The notes under the pieces: generated by a model
Seen by the model: the letters and a program-made list of their open reading frames with translations, nothing else
What the model was told of the DNA's origin: nothing
The model's database searches: none
Position numbers and translations under genes: made by a program
From: Atherix ibis
Lineage: Eukaryota > Arthropoda > Insecta > Diptera > Athericidae
Direction of reading: 5' to 3'
Assembly (NCBI GenBank): GCA_958298945.1
Contig: CATQJD010000001.1
Location: 1,095,773-1,159,772, forward strand
Length of the DNA: 64,000 nucleotides
In this document: one piece after another, positions 25,625-36,990 of the stretch
How the letters are laid out: each line of letters begins with the position of its first letter
How positions within the stretch are numbered: the stretch's first letter is position 1

Positions 25625-25994
25625 AGGCGAATTCGATTGGACTAATTTTGCTACAGCGCAGTACTGACCAGTAGACTCTCAATAAAATGAACATATCACT
25701 GACAGCAGTAAAATACAACCTCACAATAGTCACCAACAATACTGAGTTTATGCACACATAAACAATAAAAACTAAGTTTACGCACACATAAACAACAAAA
25801 ACAAAAATATGACGCTTCAACATAACCAACAAACCCGCTAAGCCATCTATAGTTAGTTCGGAAACTACAATCCCCTTACCCTAAGGGCAGAAATGCAACT
25901 CCTGCTACAATTTTACTGTTTTGTTAGAGGTACTGTAGATTATGACAGCTACACAACAGTAGTTGTAGCAAAATTAGTCCAATCGAATTCGCCT
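25625..25994. mobile_element. Harbinger-type MITE, 370 bp
   Basis: Terminal inverted repeats of about 30 bp: AGGCGAATTCGATTGGACTA and on to TTGCTACA at the left, the exact inverse at the right. The core GGACTAATTTTGCTA resembles the TIR core of the neighbouring Harbinger transposon (GGACCAATTTTGCTA). An internal stretch near 25790-25840 (CTTCAACATAACCAAC) also recurs, inverted, near 26265-26285 inside that transposon. It has no coding capacity and is probably an internally deleted relative. No clear 3-bp duplication was found. Confidence 0.82.
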
Positions 25995-26099
25995 GATATA
26001 AACCATATATATTGCTAATTTTCTGTTAGATACATTGTTTTTTTGTTCTTTATTTCATATATCATATATTTTAAATGAAAAAAATTCTCTAGAAACATA

Positions 26100-27434
26100 A
26101 GGCGTTTTTCTTTGGACCAATTTTGCTAGTCCGGAGTAGTTGTAGCTGTCATCATCTAGTCCACCTCGAACGAACGACCACTTCGAACGGTGAGTTACGC
26201 ATACAATTAACTGTAGGGGGATTCTAGTTGCTAAAGTGAAAATAGATAGTTTTGCGGGTTCGTTGGTTATGTTGAAGTGTCATATTTTTGTTATGTTTAC
26301 TTTATTCGTGCAGCAAAATCGAAGAGAAATGGAGTCAAATATTAATCGAGTGCGTTTTTACCTAAAAAATAACTGAAAATTTATTAACTGCCCGCTTTAC
26401 AGGTTATTATGGAATTGTTTCACGTTCTGGGAGGTAGGGATGATTTACTTTTATGTGATTCTTCAGAGTGAAGCGAGACATGATTCTTCAGAGTCAAGCG
26501 AGACACCAGATTCTGATGATGATGAGCCCCCATGCATGAAGAGAACTAGTGTTGAAAATTATACATATATAATTGTGAAGTACGCAGATGGTGAATTTAA
26601 GAAACACTTCAGATTGACAAGAGTTGTCGCAGAGACGGTTATCGGTATGTGCTTTTCATTTTAAACAATAATTTAAGGAATAAGTGTTGTAAATATCGCA
26701 CTCTTTTAGGTGAATACAGTATGTTTTTAAACCGTCCAAGGCGTGGAGCACGTGCTGCAGTTGGTGCTGGTGTTGAAATATACATAACGTTATTTCATAT
26801 AACAGAAAGCTCTGTCCATCGAATTTTATACCGCGTCGTGAAATGGCTTGTCGAAGTGAGTCCCAAGTACATAAAATGGCCAACAGCATCCGAAATGCAA
26901 AATAACCAGAACCAATTCGCAGCTATGAAAGGTGTGCCAGATGTTGTTGGGGCTATTGATGGTTCCCATATTAAAGTCAATCCTCCTAAACGTGTCAAAC
27001 AAGCATACTACAATAGGAAAAAAATTTGTAGTGCGCTTTTGCAGGGAATTGTAAACGCCGAGAAAAAATTTATAGATGTGTACTGTGGTGAACCTGGTTC
27101 ATCAGAACTAATGCTTTTGTGTGAATTCATATTTATTATTATAATAAACGCCTCCTCGGCTTACAAAAACGAAAGTATTTTTTTTATTATATTTATAAAA
27201 TATGTTAAGGCAATTTATTCAACGTTTATATTAAATAATTTCCGTACAAAGTTTAAATTAAATAATTTGAACGTTGTCCGGAACACACCCACGCTACTTC
27301 ACGTTGACAAGTACAAGAAGTATTGTCAGATTGTTGCTGACTGTTTTGAGGTTATGGTTTACTAGAGTTTAGAATTTGGCTTTCCTTTGCTCATCTACTC
27401 CGGACTAGCAAAATTGGTCCAAAGGAAAACGCCT
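26100..27434 (+). mobile_element. PIF/Harbinger DNA transposon, 1.33 kb
   Basis: Inverted termini start AGGCGTTTTTCTTTGGACCA and include TTTTGCTAGTCCGGAGTAG; about 40 bp match in inverse at 27395-27434 with one mismatch. The 3-bp target duplication ATA is present at 26097-26099 and 27435-27437, as usual for this superfamily. It carries one damaged transposase gene on the plus strand. Confidence 0.92.
26409..27364 (+). pseudogene. Harbinger transposase, defective, with a 65-bp intron
   Basis: Exon 1 ends in LTRVVAETVI and exon 2 continues GEYSMFLNRPRRGARA after a consensus intron at 26645-26709 (GTATGT donor, TTTTAG acceptor); removing it keeps the frame. Next come SSVHRILYRVVKWLVE (DNA-binding end), VPDVVGAIDGSHIKV with the first catalytic aspartate, YYNRKKICSALLQG and FIDVYCGEPGSS with the second. 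After GEPGSS the family resemblance stops, and the third acidic residue and C-terminus are missing. A short stretch seems deleted between ARAAVGAG and the ESSVHR block. A small in-frame duplication of the SSE region is present near 26450-26510. Confidence 0.85.
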
Positions 27435-27589
27435 ATAATAAATAGATATGTATGTGTATGTACGTGTATATAAATGAATTATAAGCGAGAGCTTAAAATG
27501 CATATATATTTAGACTTATTTTAGATATTTTCTTATATTTCAATTTTTATATTCAAATAATTCAAATCCATTATGAAAATGGTTGATCT

Positions 27590-28095
27590 GTGAAAGCTGG
27601 TTTTTAAGAAAAAATCATCCTCGTGAACGAAGCTCATTTTTACTTCGACTTCTCTGCTAACTAGCAAAATTCTTCAAAGATCAGTTATTGGAAAACCATT
27701 ATATTTATCACGTGCAACTGTATGGTGCGATTTACAAGCTGGACCATTGGTCTGTATTTTTTCGAAAATGAGGTTGGTGCTACAGATACTTTCAATAGAG
27801 TGCGCTAAAGAGATATGGTAACTAATTTTGTATGCCCTATTTATGATGTATGGATGTCGATTACTTGTGGTTTCAACAGGACGTCGTTATCTTATAAGGT
27901 GGCTAAGAAACAATCGATTTATTGAAAACCAAATTCAATGGTGGGAGGCCATGGGAAAGATGACGTTTATGAGAATAGTCTATACACAATTCAAGTGCTC
28001 AAAACAAATATCATGGTGGAACTTAGCCTAAATTTATTTCTTTATTCATGAATAGTAATGTCTCTACATCATAGTGCAATAAAAAATGACGGAAT
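27590..28095 (+). pseudogene. Tc1/mariner-like transposase fossil
   Basis: Across frames the plus strand reads EAHFYFDFSAN, LYFFENEVGATDTFNRVR and RDMVTNFV. These recall the E-A-H-F ... V-N-K-Q-N block and the FFENE-G-x-x-x-T-V-N-x-x-R-Y motif of insect Tc1-like transposases. Stops and frame changes are numerous. No termini were found. Confidence 0.6.
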
Positions 28096-28559
28096 TCAAC
28101 AAATTAAAAAAAAAAGTAGGTCCTGTATATAGATTTATTTATACTTCTAAAAATGATATGAAACCAAAAATATGAGTACATGCAATATATGGCTCATTTC
28201 TAAGAGAAATGATTATTCAAACCACTTCTCTGCATAATTTTTGAAAAGACCAGAGAGGGAAGAAGGGTGCTTATAATTCTTTTTGGTGACTTTGTTCTAT
28301 CTTTTACATGGTAATAACTCACTTGCTTTAAGCTATTGCAAAATATCCGTGCTTATAAAACGTATCGTAAAATTTGAAAAAGTAAGACAATTTTAAAATC
28401 ATTTATTATGCAACTATAGCTGTAGACTAAAGTAAAATTTATGGTACACATTTAGCTTAATTCTTCAATAAAGAATCAAGTAGTTGTGATATTTAGAAAT
28501 ATCTATTCTGGGCAGCAAATTACCAAAAAAAGTAAAGAAATTCTTTAAAAAAATGAGCA

Positions 28560-29195
28560 AGATCGGCATATCAGCAGTTAAGACATATCTTATAAATTAA
28601 ACAGTAATTTTGAAATTGTTTTTAACCATTTGCGAAATGCTGAATTTACAAAAAAAGTCGATGTTTGGATGACTTATGAATTAATAATGTTTAAACAGTT
28701 GCGATATGCTGCTGAAGCGCAATCAAATAGAGCCATTTCTGAAGCGAATCATAACTGGCGATGGAAAAGGGGTAAATATAAGAATATCATACGATTGAGA
28801 TCATGGAAAAAGAAAGACCAATAGCGTTAGGATGTACGTATAATGAGACTGGAACGGAATCGTTCATTATGAACTGCTACCGTTTGGTGAAACTATTAAC
28901 TCGGTACTGTACTGTAACCAACTCAAGAGATTACGTCCATGTCTATTGAGAGAGATTACCTGGGAAGTTTTGATGCATTCACCGTATAGCCCAGTCATAG
29001 CAACCTCCGACTACCACTTATTTCGATCACTGCAGAACTCTCTTAATGAAACCATGGTGACTTCAAGAGAGGTCTGTAAAAAAAACACTTGATTCAGTTT
29101 TTCAGCTAGAAACCACAGAAGCTCTAGAATCATGGCCCTCTCTGAAAAATTGCAAAACATTCTCGATAATAATGAAGAATATTTCGTTTGAAAAA
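28560..29195 (+). pseudogene. Mauritiana-type mariner transposase fossil
   Basis: Segments on the plus strand include IVHYELLPFGETINS, then WEVLMHSPYSPVIATSDYHLF and SLQNSLNETMVTSREV. The order and spacing match the central and C-terminal parts of mariner transposases of the mauritiana type, whose last catalytic block is YSPDLAPSDYHLF; the first aspartate of that block is valine here. The N-terminal part is unrecognisable and several stops are present, so this is an old copy unrelated to the mariner at 5.6 kb. Confidence 0.68.
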
Positions 29196-30115
29196 TTTAT
29201 TTTAACACTCTGATTTAAGCGTCTCTATTTAACTGAAAAACTTTTTCGACATACCAATATTTAAGTTAACAAATTCGCTCTTCACTTATATTTTTTGTAT
29301 GTAAATTTTAATTTCGCATTTTACATTGTAAGTTAATTTAGGTTATGAAAGAAGTAGTTGATTTAATAAAGCAATAGTAAAACACTCAACATTATACTTA
29401 TACGAATAGCGAATCATAACTTGTATGACTATACGACTGAGGCTTTGAAAGCGTAAGTACAAAATAATGGTTTGTATATAAATGGACATTTTTTCGTTGT
29501 GTGCCTTTATTTGCCATCTCCAAGACCTTTACTATTCACAAAAAACTAGTTTCAATCAATGCGCTGTAATCAATGGAATAATTTAATAACTGATTTCCAA
29601 TGTAAATCTAAAGCACTATAATAAATAGAAGAAAAGCAATCTGATTAAAAAAACAAATAGATATACGACTTAATATTATTATAATTTTAAAATTAATTTG
29701 TGTTTTTATAAATATTCTCGAAAATAAGTTATTATATAAAAGAAAAATATTTCAAACATAAAATGTAAACAAATGTAAAAACTTAAATAAAAAAACAACA
29801 CAAAAATTCAATCCATTTTTTTTGTTTCAATTATTTTACTTTTTCAAAGTGGTGAAAGATTTAAATCCGAGGACGAAAATATTTCTTAATTTAAGGATTG
29901 GTATGCACCACAAACATAATTTTTTTTCATCTCTCCAATAAACAAATTAAAAAATGCCAAAATAATAATGAAAAATAACAGAATATATACAATAAAAAAA
30001 TTTAAACAAAAGTAAAACCAAAAAAAAAAAATTGAAAAAAAACCTTTCACTATAATAAATTAAGTGTAAAAAAGCCTCTGTTTGCCGGTTTGTTTTTTCA
30101 TAACCGAATTCCTAC
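29196..30115. other. Intron, no gene seen
   Basis: Very AT-rich sequence immediately downstream (in gene direction) of IIIS5 exon A. Long A runs are present. No motif or coding region is supported. Confidence 0.55.
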
Positions 30116-30223
30116 CTTAAATAATTGGACTCCTATAACCGCAAACATGAATTGCAGTAGAAATGTAACAAGAACAATATTGCCGATAGTCTTAACTGCG
30201 ACTATAACACACTGCACTACATG
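30116..30223 (-). CDS. Ca-alpha1D: Calcium channel alpha-1 alternative exon: IIIS5, copy A (canonical)
   Basis: Exon of 108 bp, phase 0 in and out, beginning [17 protein letters not shown] and ending IGVQLFK. It encodes the S4-S5 linker end and the S5 helix of repeat III, and matches the canonical L-type sequence at these positions. The acceptor ATAATTCATAG precedes base 30223 and the donor GTAGGA follows 30116. It joins upstream to the IIIS4 exon, which ends in the complete codon series for AKGLK, and downstream to the GKFFKCTD exon. The second copy of the same length and phase lies 20.6 kb downstream at 9434-9541. The two form a candidate mutually exclusive pair. Confidence 0.94.
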
Positions 30224-31100
30224 CTATGAATTATAAAAAAAGTATTTTGTATTCGTTAAAGTAAACAAATTAAATCAAAAATAAAAGTAACAATAATAAA
30301 AATCAAAAAATTATAAAAATTTAAAAAAAAGTTTTGTAAATAATTTAACAATTACATTTACATTGAATAGATTCAGTTTAAAAGTATTGAATAGTATTTG
30401 AAAAACTAATAATTTCAAAATGAAAGGTTTATTTGGATGGCAGCATACGTGTATTCAGTATTCATTAACAACTTTTTTATCAGCATTGAACAATATCTAT
30501 CAATTTGTACAAAATGCAATCAATTAGGCCAAAGTAAATTGGATATTGTGTATTAATTACCACTTGTTTGCTTATTTATTGCGATACACATTCAAATGTA
30601 GTTCTCTAGCTTAATTCCTATTTGTTTTGAGAACCAAAAATTTGAATTATTAGAAAAGTATGCAAGTGTGCATAGAATGCAACAAATGGTATCCCAAAAG
30701 TAGTTATTGAAAGACCATATTGATCAATTAATCTCTTAATTTACACTGACATAGATAATAAATTTTCTAGAATAGGTCATACATTTTTTCTTGAAAATAT
30801 TAGCATTTCTTTTACAATCCTATAAGTAAAGGATTCAATATGGAAAATCATAAACAAAAATAGTTTTCGTGTGTATGAAATTTATTTTATAAAATTTTGA
30901 CCAGGACTTTTTCGATGCAAAATTGAAAAATTAAGCTCTTTTGTCCTATATGAGGTCTTCCAATTAAAAATTCGTTTTACAAAATTTAATTTCGAGGTAT
31001 TTTGGTAACTTTTAAAACAAAATAATGAAAAATTAAATTTTAGCTAAAGAACTTTTTTTTGCATTTTTTTCGAAATTTTTTTTTGCCAAATGATACTTAA
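30224..31100. other. Intron, no gene seen
   Basis: AT-rich sequence just upstream (in gene direction) of IIIS5 exon A, including the likely branch and pyrimidine region close to 30224. No further feature is supported. Confidence 0.55.
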
Positions 31101-31460
31101 ATATGCTTTAAGATATATGGTATGACCACCTCAGCTGTTCTTGATAAAGTTCATCCTTTCGACCCAATCTCTGACCTACGTTATGACTCTCTCAATGTTG
31201 ACTTTGAAGACGTCAATCAATCGATGGTTTCGCAACATGTATGGGTAGCAGCGCTATACTGGTAAAACCAAATGTCATTCTTGTTGATCATGGTGCGGTA
31301 ACTGGTGGAACCACATGAAATAATTGTTGATCATGGTGCGGTAACGCTGCCCATTAGCATAACTCTACCCTCGGCCTTATTTCAAAAGAAAGTGGGACCG
31401 ATGATGCCGCCAGCATGCAAACCATACCAAACAGTGAATTTTTGTTGATGTTGTCATAAT
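31100..31460 (-). pseudogene. Tc1-like transposase fossil
   Basis: On the minus strand the sequence reads MNDIWFYQYSAATHTCCETID, close to the W-F-Q-Q-D-G-A-x-x-H-T catalytic block of insect Tc1-like transposases, with the aspartate replaced. A phrase with GTTGATCATGGTGCGGTAAC occurs twice (about 31278 and 31324), a small internal duplication. It is heavily decayed. Confidence 0.5.
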
Positions 31461-31499
31461 GATCAACGGCACAAAAACCAGCAGTTCGGCTTATGCCTA

Positions 31500-31874
31500 C
31501 TGAAGCAAAAAACTCCAGCCGACCCGTGGACTACCAGTTCTTTGCGCCACGCACTCCCAACAGTCTACCTCCTTTTCTAGAATGAAAAGTGGAGCCACTA
31601 TAAACTTTTTGGACAGGATCTTCTTCATTCATACGAATTAAGTCTCCAGCCTGCGGCAGCCTCTTGAGGTTAATTTTACCCACAACCAGGCAGTCGCGGT
31701 AACGCTCCAATATCTCGTCATTAAAAAGGCTCCGCAATCGTCCATCCTCATGTAGGAGGCCAAAGATCCTCGAAGGTTACTCCTCCCGAACGCGGACAAG
31801 AGTTCACAGGGATTTTTGCCAAGGAATCGGAAGATTAGTGTCTTAAACAGCAGAAGTTTCGATGTTATGGTCAT
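31500..31874 (-). pseudogene. Non-LTR retrotransposon C-terminal fragment
   Basis: The minus-strand frame at 31531-31737 reads RLRSLFNDEILERYRD-like sequence, then KINLKRLPQAGDLIRMNEED and PVQKVYSGSTFHSRKGGR. This is the familiar C-terminal block of many insect non-LTR polyproteins: an R-L-x-W-x-G-H-x-x-R-M-x-E-x-x-P pattern followed by a K/R-G-G/R-R-P segment. The preceding part continues in another frame up to about 31870. It is truncated and broken. Confidence 0.6.
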
Positions 31875-32213
31875 AATTTTCGAACGAAATAATTTAGACT
31901 GACTATTTTAAATATATTAATGTAATAGTATCCCTTTTTTTGTCTCACTCCAAAAATCGAAAATTTTTTTTTGTTAACAAAACCAATGCGGCAATTAATG
32001 AGTCTCATGTATAAACACAATTTTTTGTGTCATGAATTGATGATATATTTGGATAATTTAGAAACGTTGCTCCAGCATGAGTCTTTTTGTGAGAAACTCG
32101 ATAGTTAAGCCTATTAGAACTTATACCCGATATAGCCATAAAAAATATATTGTAATTAAAGTAATCAGACTATTTCCTTTGTCACGCAACAATATGCGTT
32201 CAGTTTCGGCAAG

Positions 32214-33457
32214 AAGACTTTTTTGTATATTTTCTTTTACTAAAATATGGGGCGAGTATCAGACACAGTATTTCTCCACTTTTGTACGAACTGTATATCG
32301 CCAGAAAGTGTATATCAGAATTGCGACCTTCATGACGAGAAACTTGCTCAAATACAGGCAGAAACAAGTACTGCATGAAGGATACACAACTATGTTTAAT
32401 TTCTGCAGACACTACAAATTTGATATTAATCCAATTCATTCCTGAATATAAACATACGCTAGGTAACTTAAATTTTTTTAAAGTATAATATCCAATTCTC
32501 TTACTTTAAAAGATATTGGTACTGCTAGTAATCTTTTCTGATGAAGTTTAATTTAAATTAAAAATAATGAAGGAATTAAATTGTCGTGAGTATTAAGAAA
32601 GTCAATCAACTGATGCTTAAAATGCGTATGATAATTAAAGTTTTCGAATGATTGTCAATCAACTGAACTTTATTAAAGCAATATTAATAAGTTTTCTTTA
32701 CCTATAGTTAATTATATGGTTACTATTTTTTTATTACAACAGTATATTTTTAAGATAACCATAAACAGTCAAATACTGATCAAAATAATATTGGGTAATT
32801 GAAAAAAATGCATATTTTTAGGACTATAGACACTGGATTTATAACGATTGTTTTTAACGTCCTTATCATTAAAGATTCTTAATAATTTATTAACATAAGT
32901 TATATTGGTTTTTAACAATGACCTGTTGTAAGGAGGTTATATTGGTATATAAGAATGACCTGTTACAAGGAGTTGCAACTATAAGACGCATAATTGTATA
33001 ATATTATTTTAGATTAACGAAAATTAGAAATAAAAAGTTGTGAAAAGACAGGGTACTATTTTATTATATAATCTTATGTTAGAAGCTTAAAATTTTTTGG
33101 AAAATTTCACATTTGTTCACATAAAAAGAAATTTAAACCTTATTTATCTATATTATAGAAAAGTATTACATAAATAAAAGGCAATTGGGTACTAATGAGT
33201 TAATTAACTATACAGGATAAAGTGATAACCCCTAATAAAAAATAGAGGAACATTTCTTTAAAATTTGAATAATATTAAATATACAAATGTTGAATCATGT
33301 ATATACAAAATAATGTTATTTTTCCTATTAATTCTATTTTCTTATGTAAGTATTTTTTGTAAGTTCAATAGATAATATTAATAATCAGTAGTCGATTTAT
33401 TTACTCATTGTCTAAAATTACAAAAAAATTTCATCATCCAGTTAGCAATTTTGTTGT
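32214..33457. repeat. Tandem duplication, unit 1 (1,244 bp)
   Basis: The sequence from AAGACTTTTTTGTATATTTT at 32214 is repeated head to tail from 33458. The unit contains a more balanced 220-bp section (32214-32440) that is open on both strands, then AT-rich intron sequence. No protein family is recognised in the open section. Confidence 0.95.
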
Positions 33458-34695
33458 AAGACTTTTTTGTATATTTTCTTTTACTAAAATATGGGGCGAG
33501 TATCAGACACAGTATTTCTCCACTTTTGTACGAACTGTATATCGCCAGAAAGTGTATATCAGAATTGCGACCTTCATGACGAGAAACTTGCTCAAATACA
33601 GGCAGAAACAAGTACTGCATGAAGGATACACAACTATGTTTAATTTCTGCAGACACAACAAATTTGATATTAATCCAATTCATTCCTGAATATAAACATA
33701 CGCTAGGTAACTTAAATTTTTTTAAAGTATAATATCCAATTCTCTTACTTTAAAAGATATTGGTACTGCTAGTAATCTTTTCTGATGAAGTTTAATTTAA
33801 ATTAAAAATAATGAAGGAATTAAATTGTCGTGAGTATTAAGAAAGTCAATCAACTGATGCTTAAAATGCGTATGATAATTAAAGTTTTCGAATGATTGTC
33901 AATCAACTGAACTTTATTAAAGCAATATTAATAAGTTTTCTTTACCTATAGTTAATTATATGGTTACTATTTTTTTATTACAACAGTATATTTTTAAGAT
34001 AACCATAAACAGTCAAATACTGATCAAAATAATATTGGGTAATTGAAAAAAATGCATATTTTTAGGACTATAGACACTGGATTTATAACGATTGTTTTTA
34101 ACGTCCTTATCATTAAAGATTCTTAATAATTTATTAACATAAGTTATATTGGTTTTTAACAATGACCTGTTGTAAGGAGGTTATATTGGTATATAAGAAT
34201 GACCTGTTACAAGGAGTTGCAACTATAAGACGCATAATTGTATAATATTATTTTAGATTAACGAAAATTAGAAATAAAAAGTTGTGAAAAGACAGGGTAC
34301 TATTTTATTATATAATCTTATGTTAGAAGCTTAAAATTTTTTGGAAAATTTCACATTTGTTCACATAAAAAGAAATTTAAACCTTATTTATCTATATTAT
34401 AGAAAAGTATTACATAAATAAAAGGCAATTGGGTACTAATGAGTTAATTAACTATACAGGATAAAGTGATAACCCCTAATAAAAAATAGAGGAACATTTA
34501 ATTTGAATAATATTAAATATACAAATGTTGAATCATTTATATACAAAATAATGTTATTTTTCCTATTAATTCTATTTTCTTATGTAAGTATTTTTTGTAA
34601 GTTCAATAGATAATATTAATAATCAGTAGTCGATTTATTTACTCATTGTCTAAAATTAAAAAAAAATTTCATCATCCAGTTAGCAATTTTGTTGT
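33458..34695. repeat. Tandem duplication, unit 2 (1,238 bp)
   Basis: Second unit of the 1.24-kb duplication. I see only a few single-base differences (for example CACTACAAA versus CACAACAAA near the start, CATGTATAT versus CATTTATAT, and ATTACAAAA versus ATTAAAAAA near the end) and one 6-bp deletion in the ACATTTCTTTAAAATTTG region. Identity is therefore above 99%. The open frames crossing 33408-33689 arise only from the junction. Confidence 0.95.
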
Positions 34696-35467
34696 TTTAA
34701 TTAAATTATTTATGGTAGGAAAAAAAGAGCTTATTTTATTCTTATATTTTAAAATTCTTACAAACCTAATTTATTGTTTCCTATATGGTATAAATTTTTA
34801 TATTCAAAAAATAAATTCTTACATTTTTATAATAAAAATTTTAAAACTTTTTTTTGTCATTTTTAAAATAATAATATTTAATTATAATTCTTGTACAAAT
34901 CATGTTTATTTTCACAAGTAAAATAATTTTTTTGCAAAATAATTAAACTGAAAGTAGTTGTATAATTTTTTTTATGATTATTACATTTCAAAATTCGATT
35001 TATTTTCAATAATTTAAAAAAAATTTTATCACAATTATTATTTTGTTATTTTTAATTTTAATTATTATTTTATTTTATTTTATGACTACTTTTATAATTT
35101 TTTAAATATTTTTAACTATTTACTCCTGGTAATATTTATTGTGAATAGAAAATTTATATTACTTCATAGATTTTGTTTCTCAGTTTTAGAATTCAACTCA
35201 CTTTTTTTTCTGGTAAGCAAGTAGATTTTTATTTAATTGTAGTAATATCAAATTTTCTATTGTAGTTTTTTATAAATAATTTCTAACAAAGAAAGCGTTT
35301 TTTTTAATCTTATAATTTGAATACTTTTTTTAGGAAAAAAAATTGTTCAAAATAATTTGATGTAATATTTCACCTATTTAAAACAATGATTATATAGTTT
35401 TTTTAATATACAATATTATTTTAAAATTTTTTAAATAAATTATGTTTGTAAATAAAAATAATATTAC
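34696..35467. other. Intron, no gene seen
   Basis: Extremely AT-rich sequence between the tandem duplication and the IIIS4 exon. It has long T runs and no coding or repeat structure that I can support. Confidence 0.55.
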
Positions 35468-35555
35468 CTTCAATCCTTTTGCACGATTAATTGCCCTCAA
35501 AGGTCTCAAGACACGTAGCACACGGAGAATTTTTACGAACTGTATGGCTGCCGAA
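35468..35555 (-). CDS. Ca-alpha1D: Calcium channel alpha-1 exon: IIIS4 voltage sensor
   Basis: Exon of 88 bp. It encodes the S4 voltage-sensing helix of repeat [19 protein letters not shown] followed by [13 protein letters not shown]. Positively charged residues recur every third position (K, R, R, R, R), as expected for gating charges. The acceptor AAATAAACAG precedes base 35555 and the donor GTAATA follows 35468. The first base (T) completes the AG left by the IIIS2-S3 exon to give a serine; the exon ends in phase 0. The upstream intron is 20.6 kb and contains the R1 elements and the GATA array. Confidence 0.95.
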
Positions 35556-36189
35556 CTGTTTATTTTATAAATTATATTTTATATTAATAAATATATTGAA
35601 ATATTCTTTCTAAGTATTTTTTATAATTATAAAATTCCTATATAAACTATATTCAACCTTCATGAATGGTTATATTAACTATACCACATTTATCATGAAT
35701 GTATAATGTGTAACTGCATTTATACTCTTAGAATATGGATTGTAATTATTTAGTTAGAATAAAAACAAACAGAAATAAAAAAAAAATGTTATTTTCAAAA
35801 TTATTTGTGGAACTAAAATTATATAATAGAAGATAGTCACTGTATAGTGGTATATCGGCCAATACTCTGTTAGTTAATAATTAAACTCTATCATTTATAA
35901 TTCACAAATAACAATTTTATTTATTCAAAAAGAATAATTTGTTTAATTTTTAATGTTATTAACTCTCTTGATAACTTGAAACTCCATTAATTTAACTAAT
36001 TTATTCTAATGATAACACAAACAAAATTAAAACTTCAGTCAACTTGGTTAAAATAAGTAATTTTCTAAATTGTAGTGTATATTGAATTATAGTTTACTCT
36101 CATTGCAATACATACGTAGGCACCAGCACACTTTATCATTCCAACTCCAAAATAACGGAGTTATGGATACAGATTAAAATTTACCTACT

Positions 36190-36990
36190 TTGACATCATA
36201 GAATTTGTATTTATATAAGCGAGTTTCAATCCGTCCAGCGGAATGTTTTTACAAATATTGCCGACTTGAACTATGGAAGTTTCAAAATCGCTCTTAATCA
36301 GCTTATATAGTATCTGGTAGGATGGTGTTAAAGACGGAATCTATCTATCTATTGCGATTATAGTGTGAGAGCAGTTTTTAAGTTTCGTAGGGTTAAAATT
36401 GAAAATTTTTATCTCGATGACGTGCTTCTAAGTTGCTGAAGTGTGGTAGCTGTGAGAACTAATGTTGATGGTGGTATTGAAAAATGTCTGTGATTTATAA
36501 GGTTTGATCGCATACTAACTCTGCTACATAACAATATAAATCATCTTAAACGGAAATATGAAAACCTAGTAACAATAATGGAAATCTATATGACCAATTG
36601 TTAATGCAGTTGAGTGATTTCTGTGCAGCTTTTGTTATCTGTTCATTCTTCCAGATAAACCATTTCTTTATGTACCGTAGTTTGTATTATATGTGCGACA
36701 ATATCGTTAATAATTAAGTTGAAGAACTATAACTGGAAAGGAGTATATTGATCCGTTGTGATGGTGAGTGATACTCTAAATCGAGAAACAAAATGTTGAT
36801 CAAAAGTTTTGGCAATAGTTTGAGTAGTACAATCTTCAACCGGAATTGCTTTGGACCATCTACTGTATTGAATTATTATGGTTAAAATGTATGCAAAACC
36901 TTTATAAGAAATGTATACAAAACCTATATAAATATTTTTTTTATATATAAAATGTATGCAAAACCTATATATCCATATGTAGATGCTCAA
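36190..36990 (-). pseudogene. Gypsy-type integrase relic
   Basis: The minus-strand frame at 36727-36990 contains IIIQYSRWSKAIPVEDC, TTQTIAKTFDQHFVSRFR and SLTITTDQ, the first part of an LTR-retrotransposon integrase core (D in the first line, TTDxG-like second block). Toward 36200 the same strand gives DGLKLAYI, resembling the D-R-L-K-P-A-Y-I end of some Gypsy integrases. Stops separate the two and the middle is lost. It abuts AT-rich intron on both sides. Confidence 0.6.

Noticed and set aside
9434..30223. Both IIIS5 exons used in series in one transcript
   Set aside because: It would give two consecutive S5 helices and invert pore topology; equal length and phase fit alternative use.
32200..33689. 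Small protein genes at 32077-32445, 32200-32439 and 33405-33689
   Set aside because: They are open on both strands, duplicated with the unit, and extend through the junction; no start context or family supports a gene.
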